Origin: Orychophragmus violaceus
Lineage: Eukaryota > Streptophyta > Magnoliopsida > Brassicales > Brassicaceae
Length of the DNA: 64,000 nt
Reading direction: 5' to 3'
Assembly: GCA_030180135.1 (NCBI GenBank)
Contig: CM058234.1
Location: 30,352,766-30,416,765 of the forward strand
The notes under the pieces are model-generated. The model saw nothing but the letters and a program-made list of their open reading frames with translations. It was not told the DNA's origin and did no database searches. Each line of letters begins with the position of its first letter. The stretch's first letter is position 1. Shown here one piece after another: positions 11,840 to 22,313 of this stretch. Made by a program: the position numbers and the translations under genes.

Positions 11840-12080
11840 ACCCATTAGAGGCTAATTCAGAGACAGCCTAAGCAACAACGGTATGGACTTCCATGTGTCC
11901 TTTGAGAATTTTTGAAAACTCTTGGCAGCACCTGCGTTCATAATCTTCTCAACACTCTCAGGGTCTAGTCCCAATAACCCAATGGCTCGAGCCCCGGTCT
12001 CTTGACCTTCCATTTGCTTCTTTAGCAAGTTTCACCACCTTCTTCGATAACCAGCCTCCGGTAATGATCGTTGTCACAAA
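11840..12080 (-). pseudogene. Broken coding fragment of unknown origin
   Basis: On the minus strand two adjacent frames read like protein: GGWLSKKVVKLAKEANGR (about 12056 to 12003), then after a frameshift ETGARAIGLLGLDPESVEKI and KSFQKFSKDTWKSIPLLLRL up to a stop near 11847. The composition looks like a real C-terminal exon, not a transposon gene. I do not recognise the family. It may be a host gene fragment or captured exon; one frameshift is needed to join the parts. Confidence 0.4.
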
Positions 12081-12249
12081 CCGAAACGTGAATTTTGTTT
12101 TTGTGGAGAAAAAGACTGAAATAGAAACGATAATGATGATATCGGTAACAGTTAAACAATAACATTAAAGAATCGTTAAATCTGAAGTCTCAATTGATCA
12201 TTCTTCTTCTTCTTTTTTTTTCTTCGTCTGAAGATACCTTGCATGGAAA

Positions 12250-13020
12250 TTCCACCCGAGGACTGTTTCTCGTTTCGAAACGGAAACGCGACATAAACGT
12301 GTGGAAACGCGGCAGAAACGCGGTTTCTAAATATTTTAATTTGGAAATGCGATGGAAACGGTGTGTCCATTTTTGGAAACGCAACGGAAACGGAATATCC
12401 GTTTCCGGAAAAGTCGTTTCTTTATTTATGGGAACTCGATTATCGATTTAAAAATATAATTATAAATATTTTAAAAATGCAAGGTTTAATTGATATTCTG
12501 TAATTTGTTTAGGGAAAAAACGTAAATACTAAAAAGAATAAGAAACGCGTTACCTAAATCATAATTCTTCCCTAAAAATGCTAATTAGAAAATCGCAGAG
12601 AAGTAGACGAGATTACCACTTACGGGTTAATTTTCTCCTATTAATATCGACTGTTTCAGATTTAAATCAAAATGATTCACTTTATAGATTTTTCCATCTA
12701 AATTATAGATTTGTTCTATATGATCATCAATTCGAAATTGACTTATTATTTGTTAGTGATGATAATGCTTAATTGCTTACTTGTCATATAATTGAAACTT
12801 GGTTTGTGAATTAGTGCTTCTCCAATATATTATATTGATTGTTCTTAGTCATTTAGTGATTCTTAAACAATACATATATACATATTCTTATTATTTTTAT
12901 AAATAAATAATATATATAACGTTTCCAAAACGTTTCGCTTCCTATCTTTTTTTAAAAAAAAATCGTTTCTGCGTTTGCAGACGTTTCGCTTCCGCGTACC
13001 CGTTTCCGTTTCTATGTAAC
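12250..13020. repeat. Foldback-like region rich in GAAACG/CGTTTC
   Basis: The left arm (about 12258-12420) carries many GAAACG units, mostly on the plus strand, including the palindrome CGTTTCGAAACG near 12270. The right arm (about 12919-13018) carries the same word mostly inverted (CGTTTC). Between them is about 500 bp of AT-rich DNA without a gene. This fits a non-autonomous DNA transposon with long, internally repetitive inverted ends. I could not define exact termini or a target duplication. Confidence 0.5.
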
Positions 13021-13021
13021 G

Positions 13022-14029
13022 TAGGTCTGAAGTTATATTTTCATTAAACATGGTGGAATACAACGTTGAATTACAAAACCGGCAAATAAAGAAAAAACTC
13101 CAGAAACAAGGCCCAAAAGAAGGCAACTAGACCAGCGAATTCACAAAGACCTTGGAAGACAATCCCAAAGGCGGGAAACAAAAGCCTACAACTAGAACAA
13201 ACATAGATCAGAAACAATCTAAACTTGGTAAGAACAACCACACTTGCAAATCTTGGCGCCCGCAAGAAACTAAGAACATGGAGTATCAAAAGTTTCCCAC
13301 CGCCCACCAAATGATAACACCCGCAACCTGGAGAACCACACAGAGACAGAACCCACACCAAACTCAAATACCAAGACTACACAACCCGACAAGGCAGAAC
13401 CAATACTAGTCTTACTAAAGCACTTACGGATACGGATGAGACGCACACTCTAGTGCTCATTAACCTCCTAGATAGAAGCCCTAAACAAAACTCAAATCTC
13501 CAACGAAGCCTAACCAACAAAAATCAACGAGACCGAAACCCGGCAAGAAAACCGCTCCTCACTAACCTCACAAAAAATCAAGAACCTGCAAGCTAAGCAA
13601 TTAGGACCAAGGATTACCAAAAATGAAATGTCTTAATAGAAGATGCAACTAATTTTATCTAAATCAGAAAACCAACCCCTCTAAACCTCGACCAGAGTCG
13701 GAATCAACAACAACCCTACGAAACAAACCCAACCCGAAACCACAGACTTAAACCGCAGAACAGCAACCTCACTAAACCGGACTATACTAACCCGAGAAAC
13801 GACCCAGGCGGTACAGATCCGACACAGCACGGCCAAAAAATCTCTAGAGAAAAAGCGCTCCGGAGACCTCGACGACATCCACACCAAGGAGGCTCGTCGG
13901 AGAGGAAACGCGGCGGAGAAGAAGAGAAAAACAGATGAGGGCCAATAAGCTGAGAGAAGACGCGACCAGAGCAGGGTTGGAGACGGCGAGGAGGAGAGAA
14001 GGTAACGGCATGAAGGATGAACGGAGGAC
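13022..14029 (-). repeat. Non-coding retroposon-like tract
   Basis: Read on the minus strand, it runs from GC-richer sequence near 14000 to an AT-rich end near 13030 reading TTTAATGAAAATATAACTTC, like a retroposon 3' end. No credible protein. It could be a short non-autonomous retroposon or part of a LINE untranslated region; neither is shown. It ends where the gypsy LTR begins. Confidence 0.3.
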
Positions 14030-15237
14030 TGATACGATCAGAGTTTTAATCCCTAGATCTACACTGCAAGTGCACAGACGTGACAGTAGTATATAGGGTA
14101 TCGAAATCCACAGATACTCTAGACCTTACGATAGATTGTAGAATTGTCAAGTTAAGCTAGGTGAGATTAATCAGAAACTAAATAGCAAGCAGAAAAGTAA
14201 ATCAGTAGCATGAATGGTTTGTAAGCAATCAACTAAAAGCGCTAAGTCTAGGGAGTTCTCAGGAAATCAGACAAGCAGATTTACTATCAGTCAGGATCAA
14301 ATTAAGTCCGATCTAGAACTCAAACACAGATATAGAATTAACCAACTTTCGTTGCGACAATTCTCTAAGTCTAATAGCAGAAACCCAAATTTCTTTGCAA
14401 TTCCTAACAGATTAAAATAGCCTTAAGTGCAGATTCGATATGTTCACAATTCAATTAAACCAAATTTCTTTGCGGATAATTCAATTGCTCAACCTAAATA
14501 GTTCAGATTCTAAACCACACTTTCGTGTCAATTTAATAACCTAAAGTCTAGATTCTAAGTGATCAGGTTAGAAACTAGTATTAAGCACAATTCAGGTTGA
14601 AGAACAATTAAGTTATGAATCCTAAACTGATGAATAAATCTAACAAGTCATGAAAACCTTTAAGAGAATCCCTAAACCTAACTATGAATCTACTCAGACA
14701 TGATCAATGAAGCACAAATCAATGAATAAGTAAATTGCATAAATAGAGAGTAAAGAATAAAAGGGGTTCAAAATCTTCTCCAAAAGAAGGAAGCAGTACA
14801 GGTTCAGATCAGCCCCAAAAGCTCTAAAATCTCTATGCTCAAAGTATGAAATCGTAAGTAAGCGTGTAGCCTAAACAATGGCTTAAAATCCCTAATATAA
14901 TGGTCTAATCACGGCTGGGGCCTCTTTGTAATTATGGGAAACTTCTGGGCCAAAGTGCAATTTCCAAACTCTTCATTAAACCGTCGAGAATTGTCTGACT
15001 CGCGTGTGTGTCGATAGATGAATAAGATGTGTCGATCGACACAAGTCTCAAAATGGACAGTGAACTCTTCCTCTCGGGTTAATGCTCCAAAATGCTCCAA
15101 AATGCTCCATAATCTCCAAATCCGCTCCAAACGTTCCTAGACCTGTAAACATACCTAAAAGACTCCAAAACACAATAAAAGACTCGATAAATAAGACATA
15201 TACCATGGTTAAAAACCCTAAAATCCATGGTATATCA
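14030..15237 (-). repeat. Ty3/gypsy-type LTR (3' LTR of a minus-strand element)
   Basis: A 1208-bp block with TG...CA borders and inverted ends: plus strand TGATACGATCAGAG at 14030 and CCATGGTATATCA ending at 15237. Next to the inner border is the complement of a purine tract, CTCCCCCACACTTAGCC (15239-15255). That layout makes it the 3' LTR of a minus-strand element. Its partner is not in the window. It carries the palindrome pair at 15007/15028, again 21 bp apart. Confidence 0.7.
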
Positions 15238-16623
15238 ACTCCCCCACACTTAGCCTTTGCTTGCCCTCAAACAAAACATAGAACTAGAATATGGTGAAAA
15301 GGTTTGAAAACTTTCAGAAACTCTTTTCATCTTAGAAGCAACAACACTCAGATTCCCCTTAGTAAGCTACTGAAAGATTCACCTGCAAGACATCAAGACC
15401 AACATATACTTCCCCCACACTTAGCAACTGTTCTAAGTAAACTCCACAATCAATCCAAAGCATTCAAATTCACCCTACTGACTTCTATTAGCTATTAAGT
15501 GCGGTCTCACCTAAGGATTATCGATCAAAGTGCACATGGATTCTTACTCTGTTAGCTCTAGACCACCATACTATCTTTTTTTGGTTCCTTCTTCTCTTTT
15601 CCCTTCCTTAGCATCTGATTTCTCCCCATTGGGTATCATTTTTTTTTTTATCAGTGCTCTTCCCGTTATGGGGTGTACTTTGGACACATTCTATGGATGC
15701 AGAGGAGGTAATAGGGGTCTCTACCACTCCCGCGACCCCTTCGGAGCTACTAGCTCATCCTCAGTTTATTATTCTTTTTTTTTTTTTACTTTAAGGAAGG
15801 GGAGTAGGGAACCTTACTTGGACAGGTTTACAAGTTGCGTCAGAACTAACAGAGGAATCCGACTCAAGGTATACCAAGCCCTTAGGTGAGAAAATTAAGT
15901 CAAAATTAAGGGTGAAGTCAGTAAAGGATCCTCTGAATACCTGAAGTGATGTGGGTGTTCTCAGTAGGCTGATCCGCATTGGGTTTTCTAATAGTCATAG
16001 ATTGATCCTGCAAGCTCATCCCAATTGTTACTTAAGTTCCTGCAAGTGTTGTTAACTTCTCAAAAATTCACTGTTTCCTACTTAGACTGTTTTGACTCGA
16101 TAAAACAAGTTTTTGGATTGACTCTAAGAAAACAGAAGCGTGCGTCAGTAGCTACCTCCCCCACACTTGAAACACATTGTCCCCAATAGTGTCAAGCCTG
16201 GGATTGGTGAGAAAATAAAATGTTAAGGGATGTGTTAGAATCTGTCGGATTTTTACCTCTCTCGCACCTCCATCGATCGTTACGCATAAATGCGACGATC
16301 GTTGCAAGGCGATTGCGATTATGATTCGATCGTTGCACAGGTCCGCAACGATCGCTGCAATGCGATTTTCGTGTTGTGACGATCGACACACAGGACCGTG
16401 TCGATCGTTGCATTGCGATTTCGTCAGATCAGTTAGCAGTCAGCAGTTAGTCTGTGAGAAAAATCTCAAAACTCAAACCTGAAAGCTGAAAACATCGCAA
16501 ACAAGCAAAATCAAAGCAACAGATAGTCTAGAATCAAGTACAGCATCCCAAACATAAATATCAAGTAGAAAAAAAAAATCAAAAGAAAAACAAAACCGAT
16601 AGTCTGAAAATGGGACTCTGATC
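15238..16623 (-). other. Internal 3' region of the gypsy element, no gene
   Basis: Non-coding. The polypurine-type word TCCCCCACACTT occurs three times: 15240, 15411 and 16157. Poly-T tracts lie near 15640 and 15780. A short periodic CGATCG array is listed separately. Open frames here show no recognisable motifs. Confidence 0.6.
16269..16412. repeat. 53-bp periodic array of CGATCG pairs
   Basis: On the same 16-bp register, CGATCG-centred sites start near 16269/16291, 16322/16344 and 16375/16397: pairs 22 bp apart, repeated every 53 bp. The last pair includes TGTGACGATCGACACA, close to the palindrome of the copia elements. Confidence 0.7.
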
Positions 16624-17163
16624 TCACTCGCTCTCATCATCATTCCCATCCAAGGGATCAGTACTGCCCGAAGTAACGGGAGTCGGAGAACGCTGTCGAC
16701 GTCGACTGGCAGGAACGTGCTGATGAATTTGTGGCTGTCTCCTGCAAGTGCAGCCACACATGAAATCCCAAATGCTCCGTAGAATACTATCCTGACGCTC
16801 TCTCCATTCGCCCTCAGTCATCTCACTCACTGGTACCGAAGGAGCTGGATAAGGACCAATGTCAAATGTAGCAGCAGGCTCAGATGCAGGCACAGAAGAA
16901 GAAGAATCCCGTGTAGAAGGCTCGCCTAGAGGATGAGCCATCGTAGGTACACTACGATGATCGTTCGTATGAGGCTGGAAACTCAAAGCAGCCAATGTAT
17001 CAATCCTGGTCAGATCAGCAGCAGGAAGATCTACACCACGCTTCATAGCGTCCGTGTCATAATAGACACATATATGTCCCTCCTTCAGCGATGTAGCACT
17101 CTGCAGGTGGCTAGGATCGACCTTCAATGTCAACAAGCTAAGCTGCCTTTCTCTGCAAAACAT
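16624..17163 (-). pseudogene. Athila-like ORF1 (gag-like) fragment, tentative
   Basis: A 179-codon open frame. The pattern VYYDTDAMKRGVDLPAADLT then RIDTLAALSF, followed by a proline/serine-rich hinge, the segment MTEGEWRERQDSILRSIWDF and an acidic tail, resembles the C-terminal half of Athila-type ORF1 proteins of Arabidopsis gypsy elements. It ends just upstream of the gypsy 3' region on the same strand. Upstream (17164 on) the text changes to the CACTA gene's intron-like DNA, so the junction lies near 17165. It could instead be the last exon of the CACTA TNP1-like gene: an AG acceptor (TTTTGCAG) sits at the boundary, but the frame does not join cleanly. No pol domain follows, so the gypsy copy is internally deleted. 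Confidence 0.4.
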
Positions 17164-17219
17164 GAATTAAAAATTAAAGAAGGTAGTATTCAGTAACATC
17201 CAATACTAATTCAGTTACT

Positions 17220-18517
17220 TACAAACTTCTCACCCGCCTTTGTATTGACTGGTGTACCATCCCTTTTTGTACGAGACTTGACCCAAACCTTTAGTCTAGT
17301 CACTTGAGATGGTTCGCCGCTCTCCTTTTTCTGTTGAAAGAACAAGACACCAATCATCAAATGAGTTAATATTATATGCAAGTCTTAGCATCATTAAGTT
17401 AAACTGCCTTACCATTTCTTCTACCAGCCTGACCATTCCCCTACGGCTGGAGGTGTGAGGAATCTGTAACCTCCTTCTCTCTTTGTAAGAATCACTCACG
17501 ACCTAGGATATGAGTGTTAGTTATACACATCCCAATGCAGAAGTCTATGTGAAACATAATATTTTACCTTAAAGGCTGAGCTAGTCTTTGCTTTGACAAA
17601 TTTACGCCATTCGGTTGGTGAAACATTCTTTGGTCGCAGATTCATCCTCTCTTGATTAGTACTAGCTACATTCCTTATTTGCGTGACTAGGCGTGATTTT
17701 GAAGATCTCCACAGACAGCCCATTTGCTTCATCACAACAGCCTTTTGATACTCCTCATCAACCTAAAATCTTGCCTACATACAGAATGATATAACCTGAG
17801 TTATGTCTTTCTTAAATTAACACATGAAAATGTGAAAGAGAAGATCACCTGAACAGACTTCCAGAGAACTGTTTTTATTTCTTCAGTGATTTTTCTCCAA
17901 TCATCAATCGTCACAGGGACATGTTCCCTCACCAATGGTCCTAGATATGATGATAGCAAAACTGATCCTGGCCCAACAGGTTCTCCCATGTCATTAAACT
18001 CAACCTTAACTCTGCTATTTGGATCTTTTGCAATGTGTTTCATTTTTGTAGGTCCTCGCTGTCTCTTACGAGTAGGTCCTTCTGGATGGTCATGCTCTTC
18101 ATTCGATTCAACTTCACCGATAGGCTCTTCATCAATAGCCTCTGCATTCTCATTCTGACTTAATCCATCCACTGTCTCAGTACCATCCTCTTCTCTTTCC
18201 TCTTCATTCACCTCTTCATTCTCTCTTTCCTTCTCTGTAGTATCTGCTGCTTCTCTATCCTCTTCATTCTCTCTTTCCTTCTCTGTAGTATCTGCTGCTT
18301 ATATTTCCTCTTCATTCTTTCTTGACATTTCAATGTCTATTTCCTTCTCATTCTCTTCATTGATTTGCTGTTCCTCTTCATGAGCATTCTCTCCCAAACT
18401 ATACAAAAATTCAACTACATTTGCTTCTTCCTCCTCTCTTGCCTTCTTCTTAGTTTCTGTTTTTTTAGGAGTCTTCTTTGCAGTGTTTTTACCTCGTGTT
18501 GTCTTCTTGCGCCCCAT
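17220..18517 (-). pseudogene. TNP1-like protein of CACTA-1 (Ptta/En/Spm-type)
   Basis: Starts MGRKKTTRGKNTAKKT at 18517 with a Lys-rich basic N-terminus, then a Glu-rich stretch that includes a tandem duplication near 18224-18300. A TAA stop lies at about 18299. The frame resumes with RKRQRGPTKMKHIAK, then VTIDDWRKITEEIKTVLWKS up to about 17850. Later exons read MNLRPKNVSPTEWRKFVKAK (17630-17570), YKERRRLQIPHTSSRRGMVR (about 17487-17428) and VKSRTKRDGTPVNTKAGEKF (17285-17226), the typical order of this plant transposase-associated family. Several exon borders keep GT/AG. In En/Spm the equivalent protein binds subterminal repeats. Broken by at least one stop. Confidence 0.7.
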
Positions 18518-18693
18518 CTTTAGTCACCTGAACATAAAACATTTATATTAGTAGCAGCTAAATCCGGTTACACAACGCAGCAAAAAAATTCATAATCAAA
18601 CACACAATTCCTCAAGCATAAACAACACAAAATTCACAAGGAAACACTAGACACTAACACACACAACAAGAAATCACACAACAAGAAATCATA

Positions 18694-21630
18694 TCAGACA
18701 TATATCCCCTTGCAATCAGCTCGGGCATTGTGATCTTCTTCTATTTCTGCATCCATCTCAATATGTGATGGCAATGGTCTTATCTCTGCATTCATATCGG
18801 TTTCCTCTTCCTCTTTGTATCTTCTTGAAGGGCCTTTAAACACCACATACCAATTGGATGTATCATTCTCCCTTGAGTAGAAAACTTGCTTCGCCTGAGA
18901 TGCTAAGATGTAAGGGTCCCTCAAAAAAGAAACTTGAGATTGGTTCAGATTAACTAGAGTATATCCATCTTCTATCTTAACCCCGTTGCCTCTTACTGCC
19001 CATTGACACCTGAATATAGGCACGTAAAAGACATGATAATCCAGCAATATGATCTCTGTCACTCTCCCATAATATGAAACTAAATCAACAACTTGAGCAG
19101 TGTCTTTAGCACTTGATCTGCACATTGATGTTGCCTCATAAAATACTCCACTATTATGACTCTTCTTATCAACTGAGTTTATATGAAACCTCTGTCCATT
19201 CACTATGTATCCAGTATACATCCTTGCAGTATTCCTAGGACCATATGCCAGCCATTTCAGAGTCTTCTGATGACTCTCTGAATCAATTGGTACCTAGTCA
19301 ATACAAAGAAAGATAAAAGATGTCACTAAATATAAAACAGTATTCCTGGGACCATAAACAAGATAACACATTTATTTAATACTTACTTGTTCCTTCAGCC
19401 AAGAAGCAAAATTATGTGTATGAGTGTTCCATAAAACAGTTGCATCGCGTCTACACTTTGAATTTGTGTCTTGCAAATATTGTAGATGCATGCTTAAGAC
19501 AAAAGAGATAAAAGACATCAGCTGGTTATGATCATCAGAGACATTGAAAGTTAAACAAGTAATAAGCAGTAACTTACTCTACATAAGGATCCACACATGC
19601 CGTATTCTGAATGACAGCGAGATGAGTAATTCTCTTATCCATGTCAGACAAATTAGTTGTGGTGGCTGCTGATATTGGACGGCCTTCTAGGATAGAATCA
19701 CTCTCATACTCTATATTCCTATCTATTTTTTTCTCCACATTAGTAGTCTTTTTAAGGAAGTCACTACAGAACCGCACACACTCTTCTGCCAGGTAAGACT
19801 CAGCGATACAACCTTCAGGTCTTGCAGGATTTCTAACGAAATCTTTGAGTACTTTCATGTACCTACAGAGAAAATAATTGGTTAGATTGTATCACCTTGT
19901 AAGACTTAAAACTTTCAAAATAACAGAAAGGAAATTTTTACCTCTCAAATGGATACATCCAGCAAAAATGGACTGGTCCACTAAGCCTAGCTTCCCTTCT
20001 TAGATGAACTGTCAAGTGAACCATAATGTCGAAGAAGCTTGGAGGGAAGTGTCTCTCAAACATGCATAGAGTCTCAACTATTTCAGTTTCCATTACTGAA
20101 ATCTTCTCCATATCAATCACTCTCTGGCAAAGGTGATTGAAGAAAGCACATAAGCGTAGAATTGCATACCTAGGACCTTTAGGTAATAGACCTCTGAGAG
20201 CAACTGGCAAGAACTGCTGCATTAACACATGATAGTCATGTGACTTCAGTCCAGAAACCTTATTGTCTTCTAGTGATACCCCTCTTGATATATCTGAACA
20301 ATAACCATCAGGACCTTTAAAGTCGTAAAGCCGTTTACAGAAGACTTTTTCTCAGCCTTGTTCAAAGACCACGGAGCTGCTGGAAGATATACTCTTTTGC
20401 CTTTGGTGGTAGGATGCAGATCCTTTCTAATTCCAAGCAGTTCAAGATCTTTGTGAGCATTGAGCCCATCTTTTGATTTCCCACAGTGAAGTAATTTCGA
20501 GACAATACTTGCAGCAACATTTCGCTCTATGTGCATCACATCTAAGTTGTGCCTAATAGGTAGCTCCTGTGTAATACAAACATAGTAAACAAAAATAGGT
20601 CAGAGAACTATAATTTGAATGATGTCATTTCAGGTTAATGTTATACATGAACATACCTTCCAATAAGGCAGATTGAAGAATATTGACCTTTTCTTCCATC
20701 TAGATATCTCCTCCTCGTCTACTTCTACTTATTCATCTTCCTCAGATTCACTTGAACCATCCTCGATATCATCTTTTTCTGCTACAATCTCTGTTATTTT
20801 TCTCTTCCTTCCAGATGTTTTAACATTCCCAAAATTATTTTTGAAGTTTCTCAGGTTCCTTGAAATATCATGACCAGATAAGATCCTACCATTTCTCCCA
20901 TACTCAGCATGTCCATCAAACCAAGACTTCTTTGCCCTGTACGTATGCGTTGGTGAGAGACCTTTCCTATGGGCCATATACACATGCTTTCTACTAAATT
21001 TTAGCCACTTACTATATGTGTTTTTCCGCATATAGGACACCCCATCTTTCCCTTCACCTTACATCCAGCTAGAATTCCATAAGCAGGTAAGTCACTGATG
21101 GTCCAGAGAAGGATTGCTTTGAGAGTAAAAACAGATTTGCTGCCAGCATCATATGTCAACTCACCTTCATTCCACAGCTGGTTTAGATCATCTATTAGGG
21201 GCTCTAAGTACACGTCAATGCTGTTACCAGACTGATGTGGACAAGGAATCAGTAAGTTATCATAATATTCTCCTTCTTCATGCATAGATCAGGCGGCAAA
21301 TTATAATTAACAAGTAGGACAGGCCAGCAACTATACTTACTATTCTTCATGTTGAATGGATTAAATCCATATGTGGATAATCCAAGCCGCACATTCCTTT
21401 CTTCAGCAGCAAACGATGGATATATGTCATTGATTTGACTCCAAGTCCCTGAATCTACAGGATGTCTTAGTTTCCCATCACTACTCTTGTTACTATAGTG
21501 CCACCTTAAGTTTTTGGCCATGTCCTCAGACCTAAACATCCTCTTGAGCCTTGGGATAATTGGAAAGTACCTTAGTACTTTCTGTGGGACACTTTTCTTG
21601 ATCTCACCATTCTGCATATTAACCTTCCAC
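18694..21630 (-). pseudogene. TNP2-type transposase of CACTA-1, C-terminal part
   Basis: On the minus strand I read LRWHYSNKSSDGKLRHPVDS, RNVRLGLSTYGFNPFN and KYSCWPVLLVNYNLPPDLCM (21617-21249), IDVYLEPLIDDLNQLW and AILLWTISDLPAYGILAG (21285-21001), MHIERNVAASIV (20539), LPKGPRYAILRLCAFFNHLC and MFERHFPPSFFDIMVHLTVH (20228-19938; DUF4218-like), and FHINSVDKKSHNSGVFYEAT and VFYVPIFRCQWAVRGNGVKI (19221-18694; DUF4216-like). These follow the usual order of TNP2 transposases. Frames shift near 21250 and 21000, and short intron-like gaps separate others. The gene is cut upstream at 21631, where copia-2 sits; the N-terminal exons resume at 27404. Confidence 0.88.
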
Positions 21631-21635
21631 CTAGA

Positions 21636-22313
21636 TGTAGGATTAGAGGTGTTTTCAAGGTTTAATTCACATTACAACCTAACACATAATCACAATTAAG
21701 GATCTAGGTTCTAGTAACTGAATCATAAACACAAACCTGATCTTACCTTTGCAGCGGAATGGTTGATGACAAGATCAGATTAGAACATACGTTTACCTGT
21801 TCATCCTTGGTATCCACACGCTTACAAGCACGGATAGGCTGCTAGACCGTCATGGAATTCGACCAGAGAGAGAGATGATCAAGAGAGAGAGCCAGGCGGC
21901 CACAAACTCTCTCAAATCGCCAAAATGAATTAGGTTACCAAAACCTAATATTGCAATCTATTAATTGCACTAATGGGCCCATTAGTTTAATTAATTAAAC
22001 TAATGGTCCATTAGACTTTTGGGCCCAAGACAACAAATCAGACAAAAGCCCATTTGTTGTCTGCCCATCTCTCTGTGCAAATACAGTAAATGCCTTAGCA
22101 TCTTACGGTATTAATTCCATCTTAACTTTCCCGTTAGCTATGGTGTGTGACCCTTTGGGATCATACAATACCGATAATAAGTCCTAAACTTATAGATCAG
22201 GAGCGGACTCTAGCAAGCCATCATGATCACCCAGTATTTATGACTTATGTCTGATCTCGACAATCATCATACTTTCTAGAGATAGTACAGTAGATTTCAG
22301 GACATTCCCAACA
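21636..22313 (-). repeat. 3' LTR of copia-2
   Basis: 678-bp copy of 26719-27398, followed inward by the complement of the polypurine tract, ATCTCCCACTTG (22314-22325). Confidence 0.94.

Noticed and set aside
12194..12451. Overlapping open frames on both strands.
   Set aside because: They follow the GAAACG repeat and have basic low-complexity products.
13071..13409. Open frames of about 85-98 codons in the retroposon-like tract.
   Set aside because: No motif, opposite strands overlap, and there is no supporting context.
15530..15889. 119-codon frame in the gypsy 3' region.
   Set aside because: Its translation is dominated by poly-Phe/Ser from T-rich tracts; no similarity recognised.
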